NCBI RefSeq assembly: GCF_006385595.1
Contig: NZ_CP041046.1
Span: 4,546,697-4,610,696, forward strand
Reading direction: 5' to 3'
Length of the DNA: 64,000 nt
Source of the DNA: Luteibacter pinisoli
GTDB lineage: Bacteria; Pseudomonadota; Gammaproteobacteria; Xanthomonadales; Rhodanobacteraceae
Below the pieces are notes generated by a model, which saw only the letters and a program-made list of their open reading frames with translations, was not told the DNA's origin and searched no databases. Both the position numbers and the translations under genes were made by a program. Shown here one piece after another: positions 8,177-16,585 of the stretch. The stretch's first letter is position 1. Each line of letters opens with the position of its first letter.

Positions 8177-8195
8177 GTGTAAACTGGCGCTCGCC

Positions 8196-8771
8196 ATGAA
8201 CGACGCCACCCTCATTCCTGCCCGTACTGCCGGCCCCCGTCCCGGTGGCCGCAGTGCGCGTGTCCAGGCCGCCGTCCACCAGGCGGTCCGCGAGCTCCTT
8301 GCCGAGGGGCCGCGTGACGCGTTGACCGTACCTGCGGTGGCGGCACGTGCCGGCGTCACGCCGTCGACGATCTATCGCCGCTGGGGTGATCTTTCGCAGC
8401 TGATGGCCGATGTGGCCGTCGCCGTGTTGCATCCCGAAGGCGCGCCGCCCGACACCGGCAGCTACCGTGGCGACCTGACCCTGTGGCTCGAGCAGTACCT
8501 CGACGAGATGTCGTCCGGCCCGGGGCGCACCATGCTGCGCGACATCCTCGGCGCCTCCACAGAGCAGAACACCGGCCGCTGCCTGTTCTACTGCACGCAG
8601 CAGATCGACGCGATTGGCGAACGCGCCCTGGCTCGCGGCGAGACGCCGCTGCCGACGGACGCGGTGATCGAGGGCGTGGTCTCGAAGCTGATGTACGGGA
8701 TCCTTTTCGCCCCGTCGACCCCGACCAACGACGACATCGGCCGCTGGCTCGACGCGTTGCTCGGCGTTTAA
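8196..8771 (+). CDS. TetR/AcrR-family repressor of the divergent MFS gene
   Basis: The 191-residue protein has an N-terminal TetR DNA-binding domain (about residues 22-68), with the recognition helix-turn-helix LTVPAVAARAGVTPSTIYRRWGD. A helical ligand-binding domain follows, whose C-terminal part (SKLMYGILFAPSTPTNDDI) resembles the TetR_C class. About 22 residues rich in R, G and P precede the helix-turn-helix. It is transcribed away from the MFS gene and probably represses both itself and the pump through the twin operators. The inducer is unknown. Confidence 0.92.
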   Translation: MNDATLIPARTAGPRPGGRSARVQAAVHQAVRELLAEGPRDALTVPAVAARAGVTPSTIYRRWGDLSQLMADVAVAVLHPEGAPPDTGSYRGDLTLWLEQYLDEMSSGPGRTMLRDILGASTEQNTGRCLFYCTQQIDAIGERALARGETPLPTDAVIEGVVSKLMYGILFAPSTPTNDDIGRWLDALLGV

Positions 8772-8903
8772 TAGCCCCGACAGCTATTCAAAAACGTGAA
8801 GGTTTTGCATAGAAACGTGCTGCACCGCAGAAGTTCGGGCAAGACCACCCAAGTCACCGTTTCTAAATAGATTTTCATTAAAGCCGGGCAAGTGGTATTG
8901 CAC

Positions 8904-8977
8904 GTAATAACGTTTACTCGTGCAGTGCAACAACTGCTTGATTTAACAGGCTTTACACGGAATCTGAAAACGTTTAC
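8904..8977. promoter_or_regulatory. two LacI-type operator candidates upstream of the lacI-family gene
   Basis: Site 1 has left arm AATAAC (8906-8911) and right arm GTTTAC (8912-8917). Site 2 has GAAAAC (8966-8971) and GTTTAC (8972-8977). Both resemble the perfect GTAAACGTTTAC palindrome found at 15027-15038 in front of the glucanase operon. Site 1 also sits inside a wider TTGCAC...GTGCAA repeat. They imply autoregulation of the LacI-family gene at 9028. No other element was recognised in the 8772-9027 gap apart from a weak AATAGC/GCTATT hairpin after the TetR stop. Confidence 0.6.
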
Positions 8978-9027
8978 GTTCCGCGCCGTCGAACCCCGGA
9001 GGGGCCGGGACGCAGGGCGAACACGAC

Positions 9028-10050
9028 GTGAGTGTGACGATCAAAGACGTCGCGAGGATGGCCAACGTATCGGTGGCATCGGTTTCTCGTGCGCTGAACG
9101 GCCATGGCGGCGTGACCGCCGAGACGCAGAAACGCATCCGCGAAGTCGCCACCCGGCTGCGCTACGTGCCGCATAGTGCTGCGCGCAGCCTGATCACCCG
9201 TCGCACCCAGACCATCGGCGCCCTCCTGCCCGACCTGCATGGCGCCTTCTTCTCCGAACTGATCCGCGGCATCGACCTCGCCGCACGGGCCCGTGGGCTC
9301 TACCTGCTGGTCTCCAGCTCGCACGGTGATGCCACCGAAGCGGCCATCGCCCTGCGTGCCATGCAGGGCCGCGTGGACGGCCTGCTGGTGATGTCCCCGC
9401 ACGCCGACGCCGCCTTCCTCGACGAAAACCTCCCCATCGTCCTCCCCACCGTGCTGATCAACAGCCATGTGCGCTCCGAGCGCCATGCGTCGCTGGACGT
9501 GGACGACTTCGGTGGCGCGCACGCGATGGTCGACCACCTGGTGGCCAGCGGCCGCAAGCGCATCGCCTTCATCGCCGGCCCGGAAGTGAACCACGACGTG
9601 CAGGAGCGCTGCCGCGGCTACCGCGAAGGCCTCGCCGCCGCCGGCCTCGGTGACACCGCCGTGGTGCTGCAGGGTGACTTCACCGAAGAAGCGGGTTACC
9701 GCCTGGCGAAGGAAGCGCTTGCGCTGTCGCCACGCCCCGACGCGATCTTCGCCGCCAACGACATGATGGCCATCGGCGCGCTCTCCGCGCTGTCCGAAGC
9801 TGGCGTGCGCACGCCGGACGACATCGCCGTGGTCGGCTTTGACGATATCCCGATGGCGCGTTACGTGACGCCGCCGCTGACGACGGTGCGCGTGCGCATT
9901 GCCGAACTGGGCGAAGCCGCGCTGGATCGCCTGGCCCAGATGATTGAATCCCCCGATGACGACGAGCCCAGGCCGGGCGTCGTGGTCGGCACCGAACTCG
10001 TCGTACGCGCCTCCTGTGGCGCCAGCGACAAGGTACGACGACGCGACTGA
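9028..10050 (+). CDS. LacI-family sugar-responsive transcriptional regulator
   Basis: The 340-residue protein starts at GTG (MSVTIKDVARMANVSVASVS). It has the LacI helix-turn-helix plus hinge helix in residues 3-60 (AARSLITRRTQTIGALLPDL at the hinge) and a periplasmic-binding-protein-like sensor domain (SSSHGD, FAANDMMAIGAL, VVGFDDIPMARYVTPPLTT). These are normal features of sugar-responsive LacI regulators. It heads the locus with the TonB receptor and the glucanase operon. The GTAAACGTTTAC-like sites before this gene and before the operon are its likely operators, with derepression by an oligosaccharide from the imported glucan. Confidence 0.94.
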   Translation: MSVTIKDVARMANVSVASVSRALNGHGGVTAETQKRIREVATRLRYVPHSAARSLITRRTQTIGALLPDLHGAFFSELIRGIDLAARARGLYLLVSSSHGDATEAAIALRAMQGRVDGLLVMSPHADAAFLDENLPIVLPTVLINSHVRSERHASLDVDDFGGAHAMVDHLVASGRKRIAFIAGPEVNHDVQERCRGYREGLAAAGLGDTAVVLQGDFTEEAGYRLAKEALALSPRPDAIFAANDMMAIGALSALSEAGVRTPDDIAVVGFDDIPMARYVTPPLTTVRVRIAELGEAALDRLAQMIESPDDDEPRPGVVVGTELVVRASCGASDKVRRRD

Positions 10051-10283
10051 TTGCGGCGTCGGCGCTACGCGGCTTGCCGGGCCGTGGCTGGAAACCAGGA
10101 CGGCGTTATTGATGGATATCGAGAACCATCCGGTCCGCGCGCGGAACGGGCGGGGGTACGTCGCAGATCGCCTTTGATGAGGTGGCTTCGACCACCGCGA
10201 CGCGGCTGGAAGGCCGGACGTCGTACCCAAGCCCAGCCGGACCGGGTCGCACACACAGAGAGTTATTGGGAGAGAGGGGTACC

Positions 10284-13200
10284 ATGAACGCTTCGAAGCA
10301 CATGAAGAAAAAACTGCTGTGCGGCGTGATCGCCGCCAGCATCGCCGCGGCCGTTGCACCGACCGCCACGATGGCGCAGACCGTCACCGCTACCCTGAAG
10401 GGCAAGGCCACGCCGGGCGCGCAGGTCACCGCGTTCAACCCGCAGACGGGCACGACCCGCAAGGCCACCGCCGGTTCGGACGGCGCCTACATCATCAACG
10501 GCCTGCCGCCGGCCACCTACCAGGTGGATGCTGGCCCGGGCACGCAGCAGAACGTCACCCTGACGGTCGCCTCCACGGCGACGCTCAACCTTGCCGCCTC
10601 GTCCACGGCGCCGGCCGCCACCGCGGCGAATGCCACCTCGATGGAAGGCGTCACCGTCAGCGCCTCGACGCTGACCGAAGTGAAGACGCCGGAAGTGGCC
10701 AAGACCATTTCGCTGCGCCAGATCCAGACCATCCCGCAGGTGTCGCGCAACTTCCTTGAGTTCGCCGATACCGTCCCCGGCATGGTGTTCAGCGTCGATG
10801 CGCAGGGCCATACCTCGCTGCGCGGCGGTGCCCAGAACGACAGCTCGGTCAACGTCTTCATCGACGGCGTGGGCCAGAAGAGCTACGTGAAGGAAGGCGG
10901 CGTCTCCGGCCAGGTGAACAGCCAGGGCAACCCGTTCCCGCAGCTCGCCATCGGCGAGTACAAGGTCATCACCTCGAACTACAAGGCCGAGTACGACCAG
11001 GTCTCGTCGGCGGCGATCACCGCGGAAACCAAGTCGGGCACCAACGAGTTCCACGGTGAAGTGTTCGATACCTACACCTCGGACAAGTACCGCAGCCGCA
11101 CCCCGTCGGAAGAAGACGGTGACAAGGCGCGTTCGTTCGAGAAGGAATACGGCTTCGCGCTGGGTGGTCCGATCATCAAGGACCAGATGCACTTCTTCGT
11201 GACCTTCGAACAGAAGAAGTTCGATACGCCGATCACCGTGAGCCCGGGCTCCGATGCGCCGGCCAGTGCGATCGGCCTGCTGCCGACCGCCGCGCAGAAC
11301 GCCTTCGGTTCGGCCAGCCTGCCGTTCGACGAAAAGCTGTACTTCGGCAAGATCGACTGGGAATTCACCGATCGCGACCGTATCGAGATCAGCACCCAGG
11401 TGCGCCGTGAAACCCAGGCCGACAACATCGGCCAGGGCCAGTCGGTTTCGCAGTCCATCTTCACCGAGAACCATGACACCCGCGGCACGTTCCGCTGGCA
11501 GCATAGCGGCGACTGGTACTTCAACGAGCTGAAGGCGTCGTACGAGAATTCGTCGAACGACCCGCTGCCGGTGAACTACGGCAACGGCTACAACTACACG
11601 TACAAGCCGGCCAACGACGCCACCATCATCGGTATCGGCGCCGCCTCGCCGCTGGCCACCCAGATCAAGGGCCAGGAAGGCCCGATGCTGTCGGATGACT
11701 TCACCTTCAACGACCTGACCTGGCACGGCGACCACGTCGTGAAGATGGGCTGGAAGTACAAGGAAGTGACCCTGCATGCGCAGGACTCCCAGGACGTCAA
11801 CCCGCAGTACACCTACAGCGTGGACGACACGGGCACCGAAGCGATCCCGTACAAGATCCAGTTCTCCAACCCGGTCCCGGGCCTGAACTCGGTTTCCGAG
11901 ACGAAGGACAAGCAGTACGGCGCCTACATCCAGGACGACTGGTCGGTGAACGATCACCTGACCCTGAACCTTGGCGTGCGCTGGGATAAGGAGAAGACCC
12001 CGTCGTACCTCGAGTGGGTGACTCCGGAGAGCGTGGTCAACGCGTTCAATTCGCTCGATCCGAATGCCCAGGGCCAGTTCCCGGGCCAGACCTACGCGCA
12101 GACGCTGGCCAAGGGCGGCATCGACTACCAGAACTACATCAGCAACGGCAGCAACCGCCATGCGCAGAACCAGTGGGCACCGCGCCTGGGCTTCTCGTAT
12201 GACCTGTTCGCCGACGAAGAGCATGTGATCCACGGTGGTGTCGGTCGTTCGTACGACCGCAACCTGTACGACTACCTGCAGCTTGAGCAGACCAAGTCCG
12301 CGCTGCCGTACCAGGCGATCAACATCAACACGGCGAGCCACCCCTGCACGGTCGGCGTGAACAGCTGCTTTGCGTGGGATCCGGCCTACCTCAACGGCCT
12401 GAGCACGCTCCAGGGCCTCGTGCAGGGCACGAACCTGGGCCAGGAAGTTGACATGCTCAACAACAACCTGCGCGCACCGTACTCGGATCAGTTCAGCATC
12501 GGCATGTCGAACAAGCTGGGTGACTGGAACACCGACGCGACCATCACCCGCGTGCTGTCCTACGACGGCTTCGTGTTCACCCTCGGCAACCGTTACCCGG
12601 ATGGCTCGTTCTTCCAGAACGGCGGCCAGCCCTGGAACAACGGCATCCCGGGCTTCGGTTCGATGATCCGTGGCGATAACGGTATTCGTACCGCGACGAC
12701 CCAGGTGCTGCTGTCGACCGACAAGCCGTACACCCGCGAATCGGGCTGGAGCGCGAACTTCGCGTACACCTATAGCCACGCCAAGCAGAACCGCGATATC
12801 AACGAGCACTACTCGTTCGATTACGGCTCGATCCGCGATTACCCGTTCATCACCTCGAACGCCGCCGCCAAGCATCGCTTCGTGGCCACCGGCTCGCTGG
12901 ATGGTCCGTGGGGCTTCACCTTCTCCGGCAAGCTGATCGTGGCGACGCCGTTGCCGTGGAACGGCTTCCAGAACTGCGGTTCGGGCTGCGTCTATGCGAA
13001 GGGTGAGTCGTCGTACCCGATCGCAGCCGTGCCGCCGGCATCGAAGTTCCTGGTGGGGGGCAAGATCTGGGGTTACCGCGAGATCGACCTCCAGGCCACC
13101 AAGGACTTCCTGGTCAACGAGAACGACCAGACCAAGTTCTACGTCCGCATCGACCTGCTCAACGTGTTCAACTGGAAGAACTTCGCGGATTACACCTCGA

Positions 13201-13304
13201 ACGTAGGTCCGAACGCGGTGGGTTCGCCGGTGGTCTACAACAAGGACGGCAACATCACGGGTGTGCCGCGCACGGCGAAGATCACCGCCGGCTTCAAGTT
13301 CTAA
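10284..13304 (+). CDS. TonB-dependent outer-membrane receptor with N-terminal carboxypeptidase-regulatory-like domain
   Basis: The 1006-residue precursor has a signal peptide (about residues 1-33, ending in TMAQ). A carboxypeptidase regulatory-like beta-sandwich follows (GAQVTAFNPQTGTTRKATAG, SDGAYIINGLPPATYQV, about 35-105). Then come a plug domain (IQTIPQVSRNFLEFADTVPG, DSSVNVFIDGVGQ) and a long beta-barrel ending in a terminal aromatic residue (TAGFKF). The family imports large substrates by TonB/proton-motive force. The start at 10284 follows a GAGAGAGGGG ribosome site. Position after a LacI regulator and before a halogenase-like gene is typical of Xanthomonadales carbohydrate loci, so a glucan or oligosaccharide is the likely cargo. 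The gap 10051-10283 holds only a short GGTGG/CCACC hairpin. Confidence 0.93.
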   Translation: MNASKHMKKKLLCGVIAASIAAAVAPTATMAQTVTATLKGKATPGAQVTAFNPQTGTTRKATAGSDGAYIINGLPPATYQVDAGPGTQQNVTLTVASTATLNLAASSTAPAATAANATSMEGVTVSASTLTEVKTPEVAKTISLRQIQTIPQVSRNFLEFADTVPGMVFSVDAQGHTSLRGGAQNDSSVNVFIDGVGQKSYVKEGGVSGQVNSQGNPFPQLAIGEYKVITSNYKAEYDQVSSAAITAETKSGTNEFHGEVFDTYTSDKYRSRTPSEEDGDKARSFEKEYGFALGGPIIKDQMHFFVTFEQKKFDTPITVSPGSDAPASAIGLLPTAAQNAFGSASLPFDEKLYFGKIDWEFTDRDRIEISTQVRRETQADNIGQGQSVSQSIFTENHDTRGTFRWQHSGDWYFNELKASYENSSNDPLPVNYGNGYNYTYKPANDATIIGIGAASPLATQIKGQEGPMLSDDFTFNDLTWHGDHVVKMGWKYKEVTLHAQDSQDVNPQYTYSVDDTGTEAIPYKIQFSNPVPGLNSVSETKDKQYGAYIQDDWSVNDHLTLNLGVRWDKEKTPSYLEWVTPESVVNAFNSLDPNAQGQFPGQTYAQTLAKGGIDYQNYISNGSNRHAQNQWAPRLGFSYDLFADEEHVIHGGVGRSYDRNLYDYLQLEQTKSALPYQAININTASHPCTVGVNSCFAWDPAYLNGLSTLQGLVQGTNLGQEVDMLNNNLRAPYSDQFSIGMSNKLGDWNTDATITRVLSYDGFVFTLGNRYPDGSFFQNGGQPWNNGIPGFGSMIRGDNGIRTATTQVLLSTDKPYTRESGWSANFAYTYSHAKQNRDINEHYSFDYGSIRDYPFITSNAAAKHRFVATGSLDGPWGFTFSGKLIVATPLPWNGFQNCGSGCVYAKGESSYPIAAVPPASKFLVGGKIWGYREIDLQATKDFLVNENDQTKFYVRIDLLNVFNWKNFADYTSNVGPNAVGSPVVYNKDGNITGVPRTAKITAGFKF

Positions 13305-13326
13305 GCGTTATCGCTGTAGCAAGGGT

Positions 13327-13391
13327 GCATCCGGTGGGCAAGACCGGATGCGCCTCCTTCACGCCCGCGAGTCTCCCCGCGGGCGTCTTTT
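13327..13391 (+). terminator. double hairpin terminator after the TonB receptor gene
   Basis: A first hairpin pairs GCATCCGGT (13327-13335) with ACCGGATGC (13343-13351). A second pairs ACGCCCGCG (13361-13369) with CGCGGGCGT (13378-13386), followed by CTTTTCTCTT. The second with its T-run fits a Rho-independent terminator. It should uncouple much of the receptor message from the halogenase-like gene 32 bases further on. Confidence 0.75.
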
Positions 13392-13417
13392 CTCTTCCGG
13401 CATGATGGTTCCGCGCG

Positions 13418-14938
13418 ATGAGCAACGGCACGACGAAGATTGTCATTGTGGGCGGCGGTACGGCCGGCTGGATGGCGGCGTCGGCCTTCTCGCGAACGCT
13501 GGGCCAGCACGCCAGCATCCGCCTTGTGGAATCCGAAGAGATCGGCATCGTCGGCGTCGGTGAAGCCACCGTCCCGCACATCAAGGCGTTCAACCAGCTC
13601 CTGGGCCTGAATGAAGCGCAGTTCGTCGCGCGCACCCAGGGGACGTTCAAACTCGGTATCGAATTCCGTGACTGGCGCCGCAAGGGCGACACGTACGTGC
13701 ACGGCTTCGGTTCCATGGGCCATGACATTGGCCTCGTTCCGTTCCACCAGTACTGGATCAAGGGCCGCCTGCGCGGCGAGGCCGCTGACCTGCTCGATTA
13801 TTCCGTCAACACGGTGGCGGCGATGCGCGGCAAGTTCATGCCCGCGCCCGTCGACGTGCCACCGAGCAATCCGCTGGGCAGCATCGCCTACGCGTACCAT
13901 TTCGATGCCGCGCTGTACGCGCGCTTCCTGCGCCAGTTCGCCGAAGAACGCGGCGTGCGCCGCACCGAAGGCAAGGTGCGGGAGGTGGAAACCAACCCGG
14001 AGAACGGCTACGTCACCGCGGTGCGCCTGGAGAACGGCGATCGCGTGGAGGGTGACCTGTTCATCGATTGCACGGGCTTCCGCGGCCTGCTGATCGAAGG
14101 TACCTGCCAGTCCGGCTACGAGGACTGGAGCCACTGGTTGCCCTGCGACCGCGCCATGGCCGTGCCGTGCGCGAAGGTGGGCCCGCCCACGCCGTATACG
14201 CGCAGCACCGCGCGCGAAGCCGGCTGGCAGTGGCGCATTCCGCTGCAGCACCGCACCGGCAACGGCTACGTGTATTCCAGCCAGTACCTCAGCGACGACG
14301 AAGCCGCGGCCACCGTGCTCGGCAACCTCGACGGCGTGGCACTGGCCGACCCGAAGCCGCTGCGCTTCACCACCGGCATCCGGCGCAAGGCGTGGATGCG
14401 CAACGTGGTGGCCCTGGGCCTGTCCAGCGGCTTCATGGAGCCGCTGGAGTCGACGTCCATCCACATGATCCAGTCCGGCATCTCGCGCCTGCTGCAGCTC
14501 TTCCCGGCCACCGGCGATATCGACCCGGTGCTGGTGGACCGCTACAACGAGCAGTCGCGCTTTGAAGCCGAGCGGATCCGCGATTTCCTGATCCTGCATT
14601 ACAAGGCCACCGAGCGCGACGATTCGGCGTTCTGGAACCATTGCCGGACCATGCCGATCCCCGAGTCCCTGCAGGCCAATATCGACCTGTTCCGGCATAG
14701 CGGGCGTTTCTTCCGCAATGCCGAGGAGATGTTCGGCCTGGTCAGCTGGGTCCAGGTGATGGTCGGCCAGGGCATCATGCCCACCGGCTACCATCCGCTG
14801 GTGGACCAGATGCCCGATGCGGACCTGGTGAAGTTCCTGGCCAGCGTGCGCGAGGTGGTGTCGAAGAATGTCGACTTGATGCCGGCGCACGAACAGTTCA
14901 TCGCCCGCGAATGCCCCGCCCCGCAGGTCGCCGCATGA
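13418..14938 (+). CDS. flavin-dependent tryptophan halogenase-like protein
   Basis: The 506-residue protein has the FAD-binding GGGTAG loop (12-17), the GVGEATVP motif (46-53) and the WQWRIP motif (270-275) that marks flavin halogenases (WxWxIP). K78 in TFKLG probably corresponds to the conserved catalytic lysine. By sequence it could halogenate or hydroxylate an electron-rich substrate using FADH2. However, such proteins recur next to TonB receptors in carbohydrate loci of this order, where no halogenated product is known. No flavin reductase gene is adjacent. Its role here may be non-canonical, and confidence applies to the family only. Confidence 0.9.
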   Translation: MSNGTTKIVIVGGGTAGWMAASAFSRTLGQHASIRLVESEEIGIVGVGEATVPHIKAFNQLLGLNEAQFVARTQGTFKLGIEFRDWRRKGDTYVHGFGSMGHDIGLVPFHQYWIKGRLRGEAADLLDYSVNTVAAMRGKFMPAPVDVPPSNPLGSIAYAYHFDAALYARFLRQFAEERGVRRTEGKVREVETNPENGYVTAVRLENGDRVEGDLFIDCTGFRGLLIEGTCQSGYEDWSHWLPCDRAMAVPCAKVGPPTPYTRSTAREAGWQWRIPLQHRTGNGYVYSSQYLSDDEAAATVLGNLDGVALADPKPLRFTTGIRRKAWMRNVVALGLSSGFMEPLESTSIHMIQSGISRLLQLFPATGDIDPVLVDRYNEQSRFEAERIRDFLILHYKATERDDSAFWNHCRTMPIPESLQANIDLFRHSGRFFRNAEEMFGLVSWVQVMVGQGIMPTGYHPLVDQMPDADLVKFLASVREVVSKNVDLMPAHEQFIARECPAPQVAA

Positions 14939-15025
14939 CCTTCCGGGGCATGGACACGGGGGGTGGCGCCCCGTATGGTTTTGACTTCGACCAGGGCCCT
15001 TCGGGGCCTTCTTCTGGCCTCGCGA

Positions 15026-15039
15026 CGTAAACGTTTACG
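15026..15039. promoter_or_regulatory. perfect LacI-type operator of the glucanase/ABC operon
   Basis: CGTAAACGTTTACG is a perfect 14-base palindrome 59 bases upstream of the ATG at 15098. It shares AACGTTTAC with both sites in front of the lacI-family gene at 9028. It is the best operator in the locus and should place the five-gene operon 15098-22309 under that regulator. Confidence 0.82.
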
Positions 15040-15097
15040 CGAACACCGTCCCCACGCGGTTCGCGTTAGCCTCGAAACAGCTCCAAGGACTTCCCCC

Positions 15098-16585
15098 ATG
15101 AAAGCTTCGACCACCAAGCGCCTGACCCTCGCCCTCGCCGCCCTGCTGGCGTGCACCGCCCCCCTGGCCATGGCCCGCGACGCCACCAAGGGCGCCAAGG
15201 CGGCCAGGCCGGCCGCCGTGATGTCGAAGGACCTGCACCCCGTGCCGCCGATGATCGCCGACCTCGAGAAGCGCACCTTCCAGTGGTTCTGGGATAGCGC
15301 CAACCCGGAGAACGGGCTGATCCCGGATCACTACCCGACCAATTCCTTCGCTTCCATCGCCTCGGTGGGCTTCGGCCTCACCGCCTACGGCGTGGGCGTG
15401 GAGCGCGGTTACGTCACCCGCGACCAGGCGGTGGACCGCACGCTGGCCACGCTGAAGTTCTTTAACGAGTCCGCGCAGAACGAGACCGAGGACGACGCCA
15501 CCGGCGTCCACGGCTTCTACTACCACTTCCTCGACATGCAGACCGGCAAGCGCTTCGCGCGCTGGGTGGAGGTCTCGTCGGTGGATACCACGCTGCTGCT
15601 CGGCGGCGTGCTGTTCGCGCAGAGCTATTACGACCACGACACGCCCAAGGAAAAGGAAATCCGCGACCTGGCCGACCAGATCTACCGCCGCGTGGACTGG
15701 ACCTGGCTGCAGAACCACTCGCCGCTGATCAGCATGGGCTGGACGCCGGGCGGCAAGATGATCCCGCACGACTGGGCCGGCTATAACGAAGGCATGCTTG
15801 TCTACATCCTGGCGCTGGGCTCGCCGACGCATCCGGTGGGTGACGACGCGTGGACCGCGTGGACGAAAACCTACGATAAGACCTGGGGCGAGTTCCACGG
15901 CCAGACCTTCCTGAACTTCGCGCCGATGTTCGGCCACCAGTACAGCCACACCTGGGTGGACTTCCGCGGCATCAAGGATGCGTGGAACCGCGAGAAGGGC
16001 CTGGACTACTTCGAGAACAGCCGCCGCGCCGCGTATTCGCAGCAGGCCTACGCCGTGGCCAACCCGGGCGGCTGGACGGGCTATGGCAAGAACGTCTGGG
16101 GCCTCACGGCGAGCAACGGCCCGGGCGGCCTGATCATCAAGCAGGGCGACAAGGAGCGTACGTACCAGGGCTATACCGCGCGCGGCGCCGGCCTGGACTA
16201 CATCTCCGACGACGGCACCATCGTGCCGACGGCGGCCGGCGGCTCCATCGCCTTCGCCCCGGAAATCGTCATCCCCGCGCTGGAAGAGATGAAGGCGAAG
16301 TACGGCAAGTACATCTTCACCAAGTACGGCTTTGTCGACGCGTTCAACCTCACCTTCGACACGCACACCGACCTGCGCACCGGCCAGGTGGTACCGGGCT
16401 TCGGCTGGGCCGATACCGTGCACCTGGGCATCGACCAGGGCCCGATCGTGCTGATGATCGAGAACTACCGCAGCGAGTTCGTCTGGAACGTGATGAAGAA
16501 GAACCCGTACATCCGCAAGGGCCTGCAGCGTGCCGGCTTCACCGGCGGCTGGCTGGACGCCGAGACGGCTTCCACCCTGTGGTGA
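15098..16585 (+). CDS. glucoamylase-family/GH144-like secreted glucanase
   Basis: The 495-residue precursor has a signal peptide (about residues 1-25, ALLACTAPLAMA). The body fits the Glycoamylase (PF10091) (alpha/alpha)6 fold: RTFQWFWDSANPENGLIPDH, SIASVGFGLTAYGVGVERGY, EVSSVDTTLLLGGVL, GYNEGMLVYILALGSPTHP and FGHQYSHTWVDFRGIKD. Characterised members include GH144 endo-beta-1,2-glucanases. It probably cuts the glucan after outer-membrane passage. The start at 15098 follows CCAAGGA. Its TGA overlaps the GTG of the binding-protein gene (GTGA), so translation is coupled. The substrate is inferred from family only. Confidence 0.85.
   Translation: MKASTTKRLTLALAALLACTAPLAMARDATKGAKAARPAAVMSKDLHPVPPMIADLEKRTFQWFWDSANPENGLIPDHYPTNSFASIASVGFGLTAYGVGVERGYVTRDQAVDRTLATLKFFNESAQNETEDDATGVHGFYYHFLDMQTGKRFARWVEVSSVDTTLLLGGVLFAQSYYDHDTPKEKEIRDLADQIYRRVDWTWLQNHSPLISMGWTPGGKMIPHDWAGYNEGMLVYILALGSPTHPVGDDAWTAWTKTYDKTWGEFHGQTFLNFAPMFGHQYSHTWVDFRGIKDAWNREKGLDYFENSRRAAYSQQAYAVANPGGWTGYGKNVWGLTASNGPGGLIIKQGDKERTYQGYTARGAGLDYISDDGTIVPTAAGGSIAFAPEIVIPALEEMKAKYGKYIFTKYGFVDAFNLTFDTHTDLRTGQVVPGFGWADTVHLGIDQGPIVLMIENYRSEFVWNVMKKNPYIRKGLQRAGFTGGWLDAETASTLW

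Noticed and set aside
8770..8788. AATAGC/GCTATT hairpin after the TetR gene
   Set aside because: Six base pairs only and followed by A residues rather than T on the coding strand; too weak to call a terminator.
10051..10283. Search for a LacI operator in front of the TonB receptor gene
   Set aside because: No GTAAACGTTTAC-like palindrome was found in this gap.
10263..12875. 870-codon open frame opposite the TonB receptor
   Set aside because: Low-complexity R/V/G/D-rich sequence with no recognisable fold; the receptor on the other strand is clearly real.
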